Positions 43,563 to 52,386 of a stretch of 64,000 bases of DNA are shown here, in pieces. This DNA comes from Bacteroidaceae bacterium (lineage in GTDB: Bacteria; Bacteroidota; Bacteroidia; Bacteroidales; Bacteroidaceae): positions 1 through 64,000 of the forward strand of contig JAKSLR010000016.1 of NCBI GenBank assembly GCA_024401095.1, in the 5' to 3' direction. The stretch's first letter is position 1. The number at the start of each line of letters is the position of its first letter. Both the position numbers and the translations under genes were made by a program. Under the pieces are notes generated by a model, which had not been told where the DNA came from, searched no databases, and was given only the letters and a program-made list of their open reading frames with translations.

Positions 43563-45377
43563 ATGATAGAAGAAAGAAGAGAATATCTATATAATATTAT
43601 ATCAAACCTTTCTGAAGGACCAGGATGCTATCAGTATTTAGATCGTACTGATAAAATAATCTATGTTGGAAAAGCAAAAAACCTAAAAAGAAGAGTTAGT
43701 TCATATTTCAATAAGGACCAGAAATCGGCAAAAACAAGAGTTCTGGTAAGTAAAATCTGGGATATAAAATATATAGTAGTAGCTACAGAACAAGATGCAT
43801 TATTGCTAGAGAACAACTTAATCAAAAAATATAAACCAAGATATAACGTACTTCTTAAAGACGATAAAACCTACCCTTCTATCTGTATAACAAAAGAAGA
43901 ATTTCCAAGAATTTTCAAAACAAGAAACATAGATAGAAAAGGCGGAACATACTATGGTCCCTATAGCAACGTATATGCTTTAAATACTATTTTAGATTTA
44001 ATAAAAGAAATATATCCGATTAGGACCTGTCATTTTCCAATAACATCAGACACTATAAATAATAAGAAAAATAAAGTCTGTCTGGAATATCATATAAAAA
44101 ACTGTTTAGCTCCATGTACAGGATTACAAAGTAAAGAAGAATACAATAGTAATATAGAAGAAATACGAGAAATCCTGAAAGGCAATATTGGAGAATTAAA
44201 CAGAAAATTAAAAGGAGAAATGATGCAACTTGCCACGGAATTAAGGTTTGAAGAAGCACAAGCACTTAAGATAAAATATGACGCTTTGGAAAACTTTAGG
44301 AATAAAAGCGAAGTGGTAAGTCAAGTTCTTCACAATATAGATGTATTTTCAATTGCAGATGACAATGATTCTGCATTTATAAATTACCTTCATATCACAA
44401 ATGGATGCATCAACCAAGCATTTACATTTGAGTATAAAAAAAGACTAGACGAAAGTCCTGAGGATCTTCTTGTTTTAGGAATTCTTGAGATGAGGGAAAG
44501 ATATAAAAGTAAATCTAAGGAAATTATTATACCATTTCCTATAGAATTGGAATTAGAAAATATAACATTCACTATACCTCAGAGAGGCGATAAAAAGACA
44601 CTACTAGAGCTATCTGAAATCAACGTCAAACAATATAAATTAGATCGCTTAAAACAAGTAGAAAAATTAAATCCAGAACAAAAAGCTGTACGAATTATGA
44701 AGGAATTACAAGATGCCATGCATCTTCCAAAACTTCCAATACGTATAGAATGCTTTGACAATAGTAACATTTCTGGTACAGATGCCGTAGCCGGCTGTGT
44801 TGTATTTGATAAGACAAAACCTAATAAAAAGGAATACAGGACTTATAATATAAAAACAGTAGAAGGACCTGACGACTACGCAAGCATGAAAGAGGTGGTT
44901 CGAAGAAGATATTCACGAATTATACAGGAAGAAGGGCAACTGCCAGACTTAATCATTACAGATGGCGGTAAAGGACAGATGGAAGTCGTACGCGAAATCA
45001 TTGATGACGAATTACATCTTAATATTCCTATTGCCGGCCTTGCAAAAGATAATCATCACAAGACAAACGAATTACTGTACGGCTTTCCACCAATTGTAAT
45101 TGGTTTAAAATCAGATAGTTTAAGCTTTAAACTACTAGCACAGATCCAAGATGAAGTACATCGATTTGCAATAAGCTTCCACAGAAATAAAAGAAGTAAA
45201 AGACAAATAAAGTCGGAACTGGACAACATAAAAGGAATAGGACAAAAAACAAAAGAAGCGCTATTGAAACATTTTAAAAGTGTAGCAAGATTAAAAAAAG
45301 CCACAGAAGAAGAGATTATTTCTGTTGTAGGTAAATCTAAAGCAAAAACGCTGATGACGCTTCTAATCGAAAAATAA
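43563..45377 (+). CDS. uvrC: Excinuclease ABC subunit C (604 aa)
   Basis: The dual-incision nuclease of nucleotide excision repair. The N-terminal GIY-YIG domain (GCYQYLDRTDKIIYVGKAKN) cuts 3' of the lesion. A UVR/UvrB-binding motif (LATELRFEEAQALKIKYDALE) and the RNase H-like domain (IECFDNSNISGTDAVAG, with the DDH triad) follow. The C-terminal helix-hairpin-helix pair is KGIGQKTKEALLKHFKS. I start it at 43563 because the in-frame ATG at 43536 lies in the terminator loop of apt. Confidence 0.96.
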   Translation: MIEERREYLYNIISNLSEGPGCYQYLDRTDKIIYVGKAKNLKRRVSSYFNKDQKSAKTRVLVSKIWDIKYIVVATEQDALLLENNLIKKYKPRYNVLLKDDKTYPSICITKEEFPRIFKTRNIDRKGGTYYGPYSNVYALNTILDLIKEIYPIRTCHFPITSDTINNKKNKVCLEYHIKNCLAPCTGLQSKEEYNSNIEEIREILKGNIGELNRKLKGEMMQLATELRFEEAQALKIKYDALENFRNKSEVVSQVLHNIDVFSIADDNDSAFINYLHITNGCINQAFTFEYKKRLDESPEDLLVLGILEMRERYKSKSKEIIIPFPIELELENITFTIPQRGDKKTLLELSEINVKQYKLDRLKQVEKLNPEQKAVRIMKELQDAMHLPKLPIRIECFDNSNISGTDAVAGCVVFDKTKPNKKEYRTYNIKTVEGPDDYASMKEVVRRRYSRIIQEEGQLPDLIITDGGKGQMEVVREIIDDELHLNIPIAGLAKDNHHKTNELLYGFPPIVIGLKSDSLSFKLLAQIQDEVHRFAISFHRNKRSKRQIKSELDNIKGIGQKTKEALLKHFKSVARLKKATEEEIISVVGKSKAKTLMTLLIEK

Positions 45378-45409
45378 AGGCATTTTTAGGCATTTTGTCT
45401 AAAAAATAG

Positions 45410-45417
45410 TAAGTTTG
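45410..45417 (+). promoter_or_regulatory. -7 element for the dtd operon
   Basis: TAAGTTTG matches TAnnTTTG, 15 nt before the dtd ATG at 45433, giving a short leader. Confidence 0.55.
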
Positions 45418-45432
45418 CAAAAATAAAAGACA

Positions 45433-45885
45433 ATGAGAGTAGTTATTCAAAGAGTTTCACATGCATCAGTAACTATAGAAGGAAGAGTAAAATCCGATAT
45501 AAAAGAAGGATTTATGATTCTACTTGGTATAGGAGAAGATGACAAACAAGAAGATATAGACTGGCTATGTAAAAAAATAGCTTCATTACGTGTATTTGAC
45601 GATGAAAACGGAGTCATGAACAAGTCAATAACAGATGTAAATGGAGATATTTTAGTCGTAAGCCAATTCACATTAATGGCATCAACCAAAAAAGGAAACA
45701 GACCAAGTTATATAAAAGCCGCCAAACCTGAAATTTCTATCCCTTTGTATGAACAATTCTGCAAAGATCTAAGTTTAGCAATTGGAAAACCAGTAAGTAC
45801 TGGCGAATTTGGAGCAGACATGAAAGTAGAACTCCTAAATAATGGTCCGGTTACAATTTGCATGGATACCAAAAACAAAGAATAA
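45433..45885 (+). CDS. dtd: D-aminoacyl-tRNA deacylase (150 aa)
   Basis: Hydrolyses D-amino acids mischarged onto tRNA. It carries the DTD signatures SQFTL (around residue 78) and NNGPVT near the C-terminus (the Gly-cisPro region), and starts MRVVIQRVSHASV, as is typical. Normal length. The stop is directly followed by the next ATG with no gap. Confidence 0.97.
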   Translation: MRVVIQRVSHASVTIEGRVKSDIKEGFMILLGIGEDDKQEDIDWLCKKIASLRVFDDENGVMNKSITDVNGDILVVSQFTLMASTKKGNRPSYIKAAKPEISIPLYEQFCKDLSLAIGKPVSTGEFGADMKVELLNNGPVTICMDTKNKE

Positions 45886-46221
45886 ATGAAAAAGGAGATT
45901 ACAATACAAGAGGCCCAAAAACAGGTAGATGAATGGATCCATAAGTACGGAGTAAGATACTTTAGTGAACTGACAAACATGGCCTGCCTAACCGAAGAAG
46001 TAGGTGAACTAGCAAGAATAATGGCTAGAAAATACGGAGATCAAAGCTTTAAGGAAAATGAAAAATGCAACCTGGGAGACGAAATGGCAGACGTATTGTG
46101 GGTACTTATTTGTTTAGCTAATCAGACCGGTATAGATTTAACGGAGGAATTCAAGAAAAACATGGATAAAAAAACGAAAAGAGATAACAAAAGACATTTA
46201 GAAAATCAAAAATTACAATAA
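45886..46221 (+). CDS. MazG-like nucleotide pyrophosphohydrolase (111 aa)
   Basis: A compact all-helical NTP pyrophosphohydrolase. The metal-binding motifs are EEVGELARIMARKYG (EExxE) and LGDEMADVLWVL (DExxD). Such enzymes remove non-canonical or excess nucleotides. It sits between dtd and deoC in one operon of tRNA/nucleotide housekeeping. Confidence 0.88.
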   Translation: MKKEITIQEAQKQVDEWIHKYGVRYFSELTNMACLTEEVGELARIMARKYGDQSFKENEKCNLGDEMADVLWVLICLANQTGIDLTEEFKKNMDKKTKRDNKRHLENQKLQ

Positions 46222-46224
46222 GAT

Positions 46225-47115
46225 ATGGCAGAATACAGTAAATATGATCAGGCTTTAAGTAAATACAATATTAACCTGAATGATAATGAAATAAAAGCAA
46301 TAGTTGCAAACATTATTGAAAACAAAGTTCCAGAAAACGATACTTTAGAAGTTAAGAAATTCTTATTTGGAAGTATAGAACTTACAACTCTCAAACCAAC
46401 AGACAATGATGAAAGTGTAATGCAATTTGCAGAGAAAGTTAATCAATTTGATAATACCTACCCTCACCTACCACATGTTAAAACAATTTGTGTATATCCA
46501 AATTTTGCAAGTACAGTAAGTAATACATTAGATGTTGAAGGCGTAGAAGTAGCATGTGTTTCAGGAAGCTTCCCATCATCACAAACATTTATTGAAGTAA
46601 AAATAGCAGAAACAGCACTAGCATTGAAGGAAGGAGCTACTGAAATAGACATGGTTTTATCAGTAGGTAAATTCTTGGGGGGAGACTACGAAAACGTTGT
46701 CGATGAAATAGAAGAAATGAAAGCTGTTTGCGGAGATAAAAAGCTAAAAGTAATACTTGAAACAGGATGTCTTGAGAACGCAAGCAACATCAAGATAGCA
46801 TCAATACTGGCAATGTATTCTGGAGCAGATTTCATAAAGACATCAACAGGAAAAGAGAAGATAGCAGCAACACCTGAAGCAGCATACGTGATGTGCCAAG
46901 CCATAAAGGAGTACTATGAAGAAACTGGTCGAATTGTTGGATTTAAACCTGCAGGCGGTTTAAATACTTCAAAAGACGCAATCACATACTATACCATTGT
47001 CAAGGAAGTATTAGGTGAAAAGTGGCTGACAAATGATTTACTAAGACTAGGAACAAGTAGATTAGCAAACATTTTATTAAGCGAAATAGAAGGTGAAGAG
47101 ATAAAGTTCTTCTAA
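46225..47115 (+). CDS. deoC: Deoxyribose-phosphate aldolase (296 aa)
   Basis: Converts 2-deoxyribose-5-phosphate to glyceraldehyde-3-phosphate and acetaldehyde in deoxynucleoside catabolism. The Schiff-base lysine lies in DFIKTSTGK, and the proton-relay lysine in GFKPAGGL. VICVYPNFAS-like and KVILETGCLEN segments support the call. Last gene of dtd-mazG-deoC, ending in a perfect 36-bp palindrome shared with the convergent prenyl synthase gene. Confidence 0.96.
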   Translation: MAEYSKYDQALSKYNINLNDNEIKAIVANIIENKVPENDTLEVKKFLFGSIELTTLKPTDNDESVMQFAEKVNQFDNTYPHLPHVKTICVYPNFASTVSNTLDVEGVEVACVSGSFPSSQTFIEVKIAETALALKEGATEIDMVLSVGKFLGGDYENVVDEIEEMKAVCGDKKLKVILETGCLENASNIKIASILAMYSGADFIKTSTGKEKIAATPEAAYVMCQAIKEYYEETGRIVGFKPAGGLNTSKDAITYYTIVKEVLGEKWLTNDLLRLGTSRLANILLSEIEGEEIKFF

Positions 47116-47124
47116 ACAAAATAA

Positions 47125-47160
47125 ACAGTAAATCCCAATCAATTGATTGGGATTTACTGT
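47125..47160. terminator. Perfect 36-bp palindrome between convergent genes
   Basis: Two exactly complementary 18-nt halves (47125-47142 and 47143-47160). T-rich sequence follows it on the minus strand but not on the plus strand, so it should terminate the prenyl synthase transcript best. It is probably bidirectional. Confidence 0.75.
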
Positions 47161-47177
47161 CATATAATAGTACAAAA

Positions 47178-48149
47178 TTACTTTTTTCTATCCTTACAAA
47201 TAAAGAGAAATGTTTCAAGAGCTTTCTTGATACTTTGATCATTAATATCAGAAATTAAAAGTAAAGCTTCTTGACATATTTCATCCATTTTATTCTCTGC
47301 ATACAGAAGGCCATCCATAGAAATAACCCATGATGTGAAAACACTAATCTCATCATCAGATGCTTCAAGAGAACGTATCTTAAGTGCCAAATTATGCATT
47401 TCTAGATCATCAGAAGCATTAAGTGCATAAATAGCAGGAAGTGTGAGCTTTCCTTCATGCATATCATTTGAGGTAGGCTTACCAATTTCTATATTTTGAT
47501 GATAGTCAAATATATCGTCACGAATTTGAAATATAAGACCAACTAATTCACCAAAACGTCTATAACGCTCAACGACCATATCTGATTCATGATGAGATAA
47601 AGCTGCAATAGAACCACAAGCAGCAAAGAGCGATGCAGTTTTTTCTTTTATTACCTCAAAATATACTTCTTCAGAAAAATAATCAGTCTGAATGTTTGAT
47701 AACTGAAGCAATTCACCTCTAGAAAGTGAAATTCCTAAACGTGAAATAACATTTACAATTTCAAGTGTACACTGAGAACTGGCCCTTAAGCTAGAAGCAA
47801 GAAGATAATCTCCAACTAAAACTGCTACTTTATTATCAAAAATAGCGTGTACAGAAGGTAACCCCCTACGTTCAGAACTTTCATCAACTACATCATCATG
47901 AACTAAACTAGCATTATGTAGTAATTCTAATGAAAGAGCTCCATAATAACTATATTGGTTAACTTCACCTAATGATTTAGAAAGAAGTAAAGTTAAAATA
48001 GGACGCATCATTTTACCACTTCTAGATGCAACATGCTCTAAGACACGACCTAAAAGTTCGTCATCTGATTTCAGTACATCATAAAAGAGAGTTTGAAAAC
48101 TATCAAACTCTGCAGAAATAGGATATTTAATTGTTGATATAGCGTCCAT
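47178..48149 (-). CDS. Trans-polyprenyl diphosphate synthase (323 aa)
   Basis: Elongates allylic diphosphates with IPP to make the side chain of menaquinone or a similar polyprenyl chain. The first aspartate-rich motif is LVHDDVVDESSERRG and the second is QIRDDIFDYHQ. Also present is the KTASLFAACGS segment. Residues just before the first motif set chain length but cannot be read reliably by eye. Octaprenyl-type (IspB) is the likeliest. Confidence 0.93.
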   Translation of the reverse strand: MDAISTIKYPISAEFDSFQTLFYDVLKSDDELLGRVLEHVASRSGKMMRPILTLLLSKSLGEVNQYSYYGALSLELLHNASLVHDDVVDESSERRGLPSVHAIFDNKVAVLVGDYLLASSLRASSQCTLEIVNVISRLGISLSRGELLQLSNIQTDYFSEEVYFEVIKEKTASLFAACGSIAALSHHESDMVVERYRRFGELVGLIFQIRDDIFDYHQNIEIGKPTSNDMHEGKLTLPAIYALNASDDLEMHNLALKIRSLEASDDEISVFTSWVISMDGLLYAENKMDEICQEALLLISDINDQSIKKALETFLFICKDRKK

Positions 48150-48165
48150 CGACTAAATTTTGGTA

Positions 48166-48173
48166 CAAATTTA
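48166..48173 (-). promoter_or_regulatory. -7 element for the prenyl synthase gene
   Basis: The minus strand reads TAAATTTG, a perfect TAnnTTTG, 16 nt before the start codon. Confidence 0.6.
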
Positions 48174-48204
48174 CGAATAAAAGATTAAACTCAGTATTTT
48201 TTTG

Positions 48205-48212
48205 TACTTTTA
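48205..48212 (+). promoter_or_regulatory. Probable -7 element for polA
   Basis: TACTTTTA is one base off TAnnTTTG, 22 nt before the polA ATG at 48235. It is divergent from the prenyl synthase promoter. Confidence 0.4.
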
Positions 48213-48234
48213 CACAAGAAAAAAAAGATAATAT

Positions 48235-51006
48235 ATGGAAAAACTATTTCTATTGGATGCATATGCCTTAATCTATAGAGCATATTATGCACTTATGAAA
48301 AACCCAAGAATTAACTCAAAAGGATTAAATACATCAGCAATATTAGGATTTGTAAATACGCTTGAAGATGTTTTAAAGAACCAAAAACCAACACATATAG
48401 GTGTAGCATTTGATCCAAGTGGACCAACATTCAGACATGAAATGTATAGTCCATACAAAGCACAAAGAGAAGAAACTCCAGAAGCTATTCGTTATTCTGT
48501 ACCAATTATTAAAGATATAATACGTGCTTATAATATACCTATTTTAGAAGTGAAAGGATATGAAGCAGATGATGTAATCGGAACTATTGCTACAAAAGCA
48601 GGAAAAGCAGGTATTGAAACATACATGATGACACCTGATAAAGACTATGGACAATTAATAACAGAAAATGTCTATATGTTCAGACCATCAAAAGGTGGAA
48701 TCAGTGATTTTGAAATAATCGATGTCAACAAAGTCAATGAAAAATATAACCTATCCTCCCCTACTCAAGTCATCGATTATCTAGGACTGATGGGTGATGC
48801 TAGCGATAACATACCAGGATGTCCTGGTGTTGGTGACGTTACTGCTAAAAAACTGATTGCACAATTTGGAAGCATTGAAAACATGCTAGAACATACAGAT
48901 GATCTAAAAGGCGCACTCAAGAAAAAAGTAGAAGAAAATGTGGAACAAATCAAGTTGTCAAAATTTCTAGCCACCATTAAAACTGACGTTCCTATAGAAC
49001 TAAACATGGATGAGTTGAAACTCGAGGAACCAAATGAAGAAAAACTATATGAGATTTTTGAAGATTTAGAATTCCGGACACTTCTAACACGTGTATTAAA
49101 GAAAAAGGCACCAACTCCTAAAAAAACACAAGTTATGCCTGATTTGTTTGGATTTTCTACGGACGAGAATACAGAAATCGTAGAAAATTCAAATCTCAAA
49201 ACGTATTCAGAAGATGAATTTGAATACAAACTAATTGATACAGAGGAAAAAAGAAAGGAACTATATGATTATTTATTTACATTTAATCTTTTAAGTCTAG
49301 ACACAGAAACAACCTCAACAGAAGCAATGAATGCTGATCTGGTAGGTTTAAGCTTTTCGGTAAAGGAAAATGAAGCATTTTATGTTCCAATTCCAGAAAA
49401 CCGAACAGAAGCCTTAAAAATTGTTAACGAATTCAAGACACTCTATGAAAATGAGAAAATATTAAAAATTGGACAAAACATCAAATATGACATCATAGTA
49501 CTTGCCAACTATGGAATACATGTTCAAGGTGAAATGTTTGACACTATGGTTGCACATTATGTAATACAACCAGAGCTTCAACATAACATGGACTACTTGG
49601 CAGAAGTTTATCTTGGATACAAAACTATACACATTGATGAACTTATAGGTGCAAAAGGAAAGAAACAAAAAAACATGCGAGACCTTGACCCAAAGGATGT
49701 ATATGTCTACGCATGTGAAGATGCAGATGTGACACTGAAACTTAAAAACATTCTTCAGGAAAAGTTAAAGGAAAGCCATGCAGAGAAACTTTTCTATGAG
49801 ATTGAAATGCCATTAGTGCCAGTATTGGCATATATGGAAAGAAACGGTGCAAGAATTGAAACTAAATCATTAAAGGAAACGTCAATATTTTTCTCAGAAA
49901 GAGTAAGAGAAATTGAAAGCAATATTTACGAACTTGCAGGGCAAGAATTCAACATTGCTTCACCAAAACAAGTGGGTGAAATACTCTTTGATAAATTGCA
50001 TATTTCAGAAAAAGCAAAGAAAACAAAGACTGGACAATATGTAACTTCAGAAGAAATACTTCAAAGTTTAAAAAGCAAACATCCTATCGTTGGAAAAATT
50101 TTAGAACATAGAGGACTCAAAAAACTTTTAGGTACCTATGTAGATGCTTTACCAGAACTGATAAATCCAAAAACAGGAAAGATTCATACATCTTATAATC
50201 AAACTATTACATCAACAGGTAGATTAAGCTCCAGCAATCCTAATTTACAGAATATTCCTATACGAGATGATGATGGAAAACTAATGCGAAAAGCATTTAT
50301 TCCAGAAGAGGGATGTGAATTTTTCTCAGCCGACTATTCACAGATAGAACTGAGAATAATGGCACATTTAAGTGAAGACCCTAACTTAATAGAAGCATTT
50401 AATTCAGGTTTTGATATTCATGCAGCTACTGCTGCAAAGATATTCAAGAAAAAGCTTGAAGACGTGACTCGTGAAGAAAGAAGTAAGGCAAAGACTGCTA
50501 ATTTCGGAATCATCTATGGAATTTCTGTATTTGGATTAGCAGAACGAATGAATGTTGCAAGAAAAGAGGCTAAAGAACTCATTGATGAATACTTTAATAC
50601 TTACCCAGGTGTAAAAGCTTATATGGAAAAAAGTATTAAGGTTGCACAGGAAAAAGGATACATTGAAACCATCTTTAATAGAAAAAGATACTTACCTGAC
50701 ATTAATTCTCACAATGCTAACGTTCGTGGATACGCAGAACGAAATGCCATTAACGCTCCAATTCAAGGTAGCGCAGCAGATATTATCAAGGTTGCAATGA
50801 TAAATATATACAAACGCTTCATGCAAGAGAGATTAAAAAGCACAATGATTCTTCAAGTACATGATGAATTGAATTTCAACGTAATAAATGAAGAAAAAGA
50901 AATCGTTGAAAGAATAGTACTTGAAGAAATGCAAAAAGCTTATCCAATGCGAGTACCTTTGGTAGCCGACAGTGGATGGGGTAAAAACTGGTTAGAAGCT
51001 CACTAA
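48235..51006 (+). CDS. polA: DNA polymerase I (923 aa)
   Basis: Gap filling and Okazaki-fragment processing. The 5'-3' exonuclease domain (LLDAYALIYRAYYAL, GYEADDVIGT, TPDKDYGQL, LMGDASDNIPG) occupies about 1-300. The 3'-5' exonuclease retains Asp356/Glu358 (SLDTETTST) and YACEDADVTL, so proofreading looks intact. Polymerase motif A is FSADYSQIELR, motif B RSKAKTANFGIIYG and motif C LQVHDELNF. Full length. It is 3 nt before the NUDIX gene. Confidence 0.98.
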   Translation: MEKLFLLDAYALIYRAYYALMKNPRINSKGLNTSAILGFVNTLEDVLKNQKPTHIGVAFDPSGPTFRHEMYSPYKAQREETPEAIRYSVPIIKDIIRAYNIPILEVKGYEADDVIGTIATKAGKAGIETYMMTPDKDYGQLITENVYMFRPSKGGISDFEIIDVNKVNEKYNLSSPTQVIDYLGLMGDASDNIPGCPGVGDVTAKKLIAQFGSIENMLEHTDDLKGALKKKVEENVEQIKLSKFLATIKTDVPIELNMDELKLEEPNEEKLYEIFEDLEFRTLLTRVLKKKAPTPKKTQVMPDLFGFSTDENTEIVENSNLKTYSEDEFEYKLIDTEEKRKELYDYLFTFNLLSLDTETTSTEAMNADLVGLSFSVKENEAFYVPIPENRTEALKIVNEFKTLYENEKILKIGQNIKYDIIVLANYGIHVQGEMFDTMVAHYVIQPELQHNMDYLAEVYLGYKTIHIDELIGAKGKKQKNMRDLDPKDVYVYACEDADVTLKLKNILQEKLKESHAEKLFYEIEMPLVPVLAYMERNGARIETKSLKETSIFFSERVREIESNIYELAGQEFNIASPKQVGEILFDKLHISEKAKKTKTGQYVTSEEILQSLKSKHPIVGKILEHRGLKKLLGTYVDALPELINPKTGKIHTSYNQTITSTGRLSSSNPNLQNIPIRDDDGKLMRKAFIPEEGCEFFSADYSQIELRIMAHLSEDPNLIEAFNSGFDIHAATAAKIFKKKLEDVTREERSKAKTANFGIIYGISVFGLAERMNVARKEAKELIDEYFNTYPGVKAYMEKSIKVAQEKGYIETIFNRKRYLPDINSHNANVRGYAERNAINAPIQGSAADIIKVAMINIYKRFMQERLKSTMILQVHDELNFNVINEEKEIVERIVLEEMQKAYPMRVPLVADSGWGKNWLEAH

Positions 51007-51009
51007 ATC

Positions 51010-51540
51010 ATGGATCATCCATTAGAAAAATTCAAATACTGTCCTATCTGTGGTAGTCAACATTTTACAGTAAATGATTTTAAATCAAAACACTGTGAAG
51101 AGTGTGGATTTACCTATTACTTCAATAGCAGTACTGCAACTGTTGCATTTATCCTTAACGAAAAAAAAGAACTACTTGTTTGTAAAAGAGCAAATGAACC
51201 TGCAAAAGGAACACTTGATCTTGCTGGAGGATTTGTAGACATCGGTGAAAGTGGGGAAGAAAGTGTTATCAGAGAAGTTAAAGAAGAAACGGGATTAAAT
51301 GTAATATCTACACGATATCTCTTTTCTATTCCAAACACCTACCCCTACTCTAACCTAACTATCCATACCACCGATCTATTTTTTCAATGTGATGTAGAAT
51401 CAACAAATCATTTGCAAGCATTTGACGACGTAGCAGAATCATTTTGGATACCTCTTGATGATATCAATCCTGATGAATTTGGATTAAATAGTATCCGAAA
51501 AGGAATCATCTTATTTTTGTCAAAATATCGGACTTGCTAA
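51010..51540 (+). CDS. NUDIX hydrolase with N-terminal zinc ribbon (176 aa)
   Basis: Hydrolyses nucleoside-diphosphate-linked substrates. The N-terminal zinc ribbon has CPICG and CEECG. The Nudix box GGFVDIGESGEESVIREV, continuing KEETGL, matches Gx5Ex7REuxEExGu. The layout resembles NudC-type NADH pyrophosphatases, but the distal half is shorter, so the substrate is open. Likely co-transcribed with polA. Its 3' end overlaps the convergent comF gene by 21 bp. Confidence 0.9.
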   Translation: MDHPLEKFKYCPICGSQHFTVNDFKSKHCEECGFTYYFNSSTATVAFILNEKKELLVCKRANEPAKGTLDLAGGFVDIGESGEESVIREVKEETGLNVISTRYLFSIPNTYPYSNLTIHTTDLFFQCDVESTNHLQAFDDVAESFWIPLDDINPDEFGLNSIRKGIILFLSKYRTC

Positions 51541-52251
51541 ACCAAGTGTTATTATACTTATTTTTAACTCTGGAATTTCATTAAATACAGATGCAAAAGA
51601 TTTCAAAGTTGAACCAGTAGTGCAAACATCATCGACCAATAAAACGTGCTTTCCACTTATGAGAGCACGTTTTTCTTTTTCATCGGTAAGTTTAAATATC
51701 TGTTCTACATTTAGACCACGCTCTACCCTACTCTTCTTTGTTTGAGTGGTATTAGCAACAGTTCTGTAGGCTACATCATAAAGTACAGGAATATGAGTAA
51801 CAGATTCTAGACCTCTACATATAGCATCACACTGATTATAACCTCTGATTTTCTTCTTTTTAGGATTTAAAGGTAATGGAATAATAAAATCTATATCCTT
51901 GAAAAACTGACAATGTCCATTAGCTTCCTCAAAAAGTATCTCATGAGCAAAAACAGAAGCAATATACTCCCCTATTCCTTGACAATTTCCATACTTTAAC
52001 AAGTACAGAATTTCACTGGTAGGAGTATCTTGATGATAATAAAAAAAGGCAGTGGCATGCACAATATTGAAACAACCCCAGAACAATTGTTCCATCGGAT
52101 TATCTTTCCGAACATGAAAGTTCGTACGTGGTAAATTAAGCAGACAATTAGAGCAAATATGTTTCTCTCCTTTTGAAATTCTACTTCCACATAGCCAACA
52201 ATAACGAGGAAAAAGAAAATTCAAAATGTCATTTTGAGATGCAATATACAT
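51520..52251 (-). CDS. ComF family protein (243 aa)
   Basis: A phosphoribosyltransferase-fold protein linked to competence/DNA uptake in other bacteria. The N-terminal zinc finger is CWLCGSRISKGEKHICSNC; the PRPP loop is VLLVDDVCTTGSTL near the C-terminus. I start it at 52251 (MYIASQND) because the in-frame ATG at 52269 precedes the -7 element. Read-through beyond its stop would run antisense to the NUDIX gene. Confidence 0.9.
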   Translation of the reverse strand: MYIASQNDILNFLFPRYCWLCGSRISKGEKHICSNCLLNLPRTNFHVRKDNPMEQLFWGCFNIVHATAFFYYHQDTPTSEILYLLKYGNCQGIGEYIASVFAHEILFEEANGHCQFFKDIDFIIPLPLNPKKKKIRGYNQCDAICRGLESVTHIPVLYDVAYRTVANTTQTKKSRVERGLNVEQIFKLTDEKEKRALISGKHVLLVDDVCTTGSTLKSFASVFNEIPELKISIITLGLASPIF

Positions 52252-52258
52252 TACTTTG

Positions 52259-52266
52259 CAAAAATA
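52259..52266 (-). promoter_or_regulatory. -7 element 7 nt before the comF start
   Basis: The minus strand reads TATTTTTG, a perfect TAnnTTTG, with exactly 7 nt to the ATG at 52251. Confidence 0.65.
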
Positions 52267-52349
52267 CAATGTTATTTTAAACTGCAGTAAAAAACTACGT
52301 TTTTTCTTAAATAATTTTTAATTAAGCAGTACCATTCTTAGAAAAGAAT

Positions 52350-52357
52350 TAACTTTG
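52350..52357 (+). promoter_or_regulatory. -7 element for the ychF-lgt-mutS operon
   Basis: TAACTTTG matches TAnnTTTG, 29 nt before the ychF ATG at 52387. Confidence 0.62.
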
Positions 52358-52386
52358 CACACTAAAAATCATAAAACGTATAAAAT

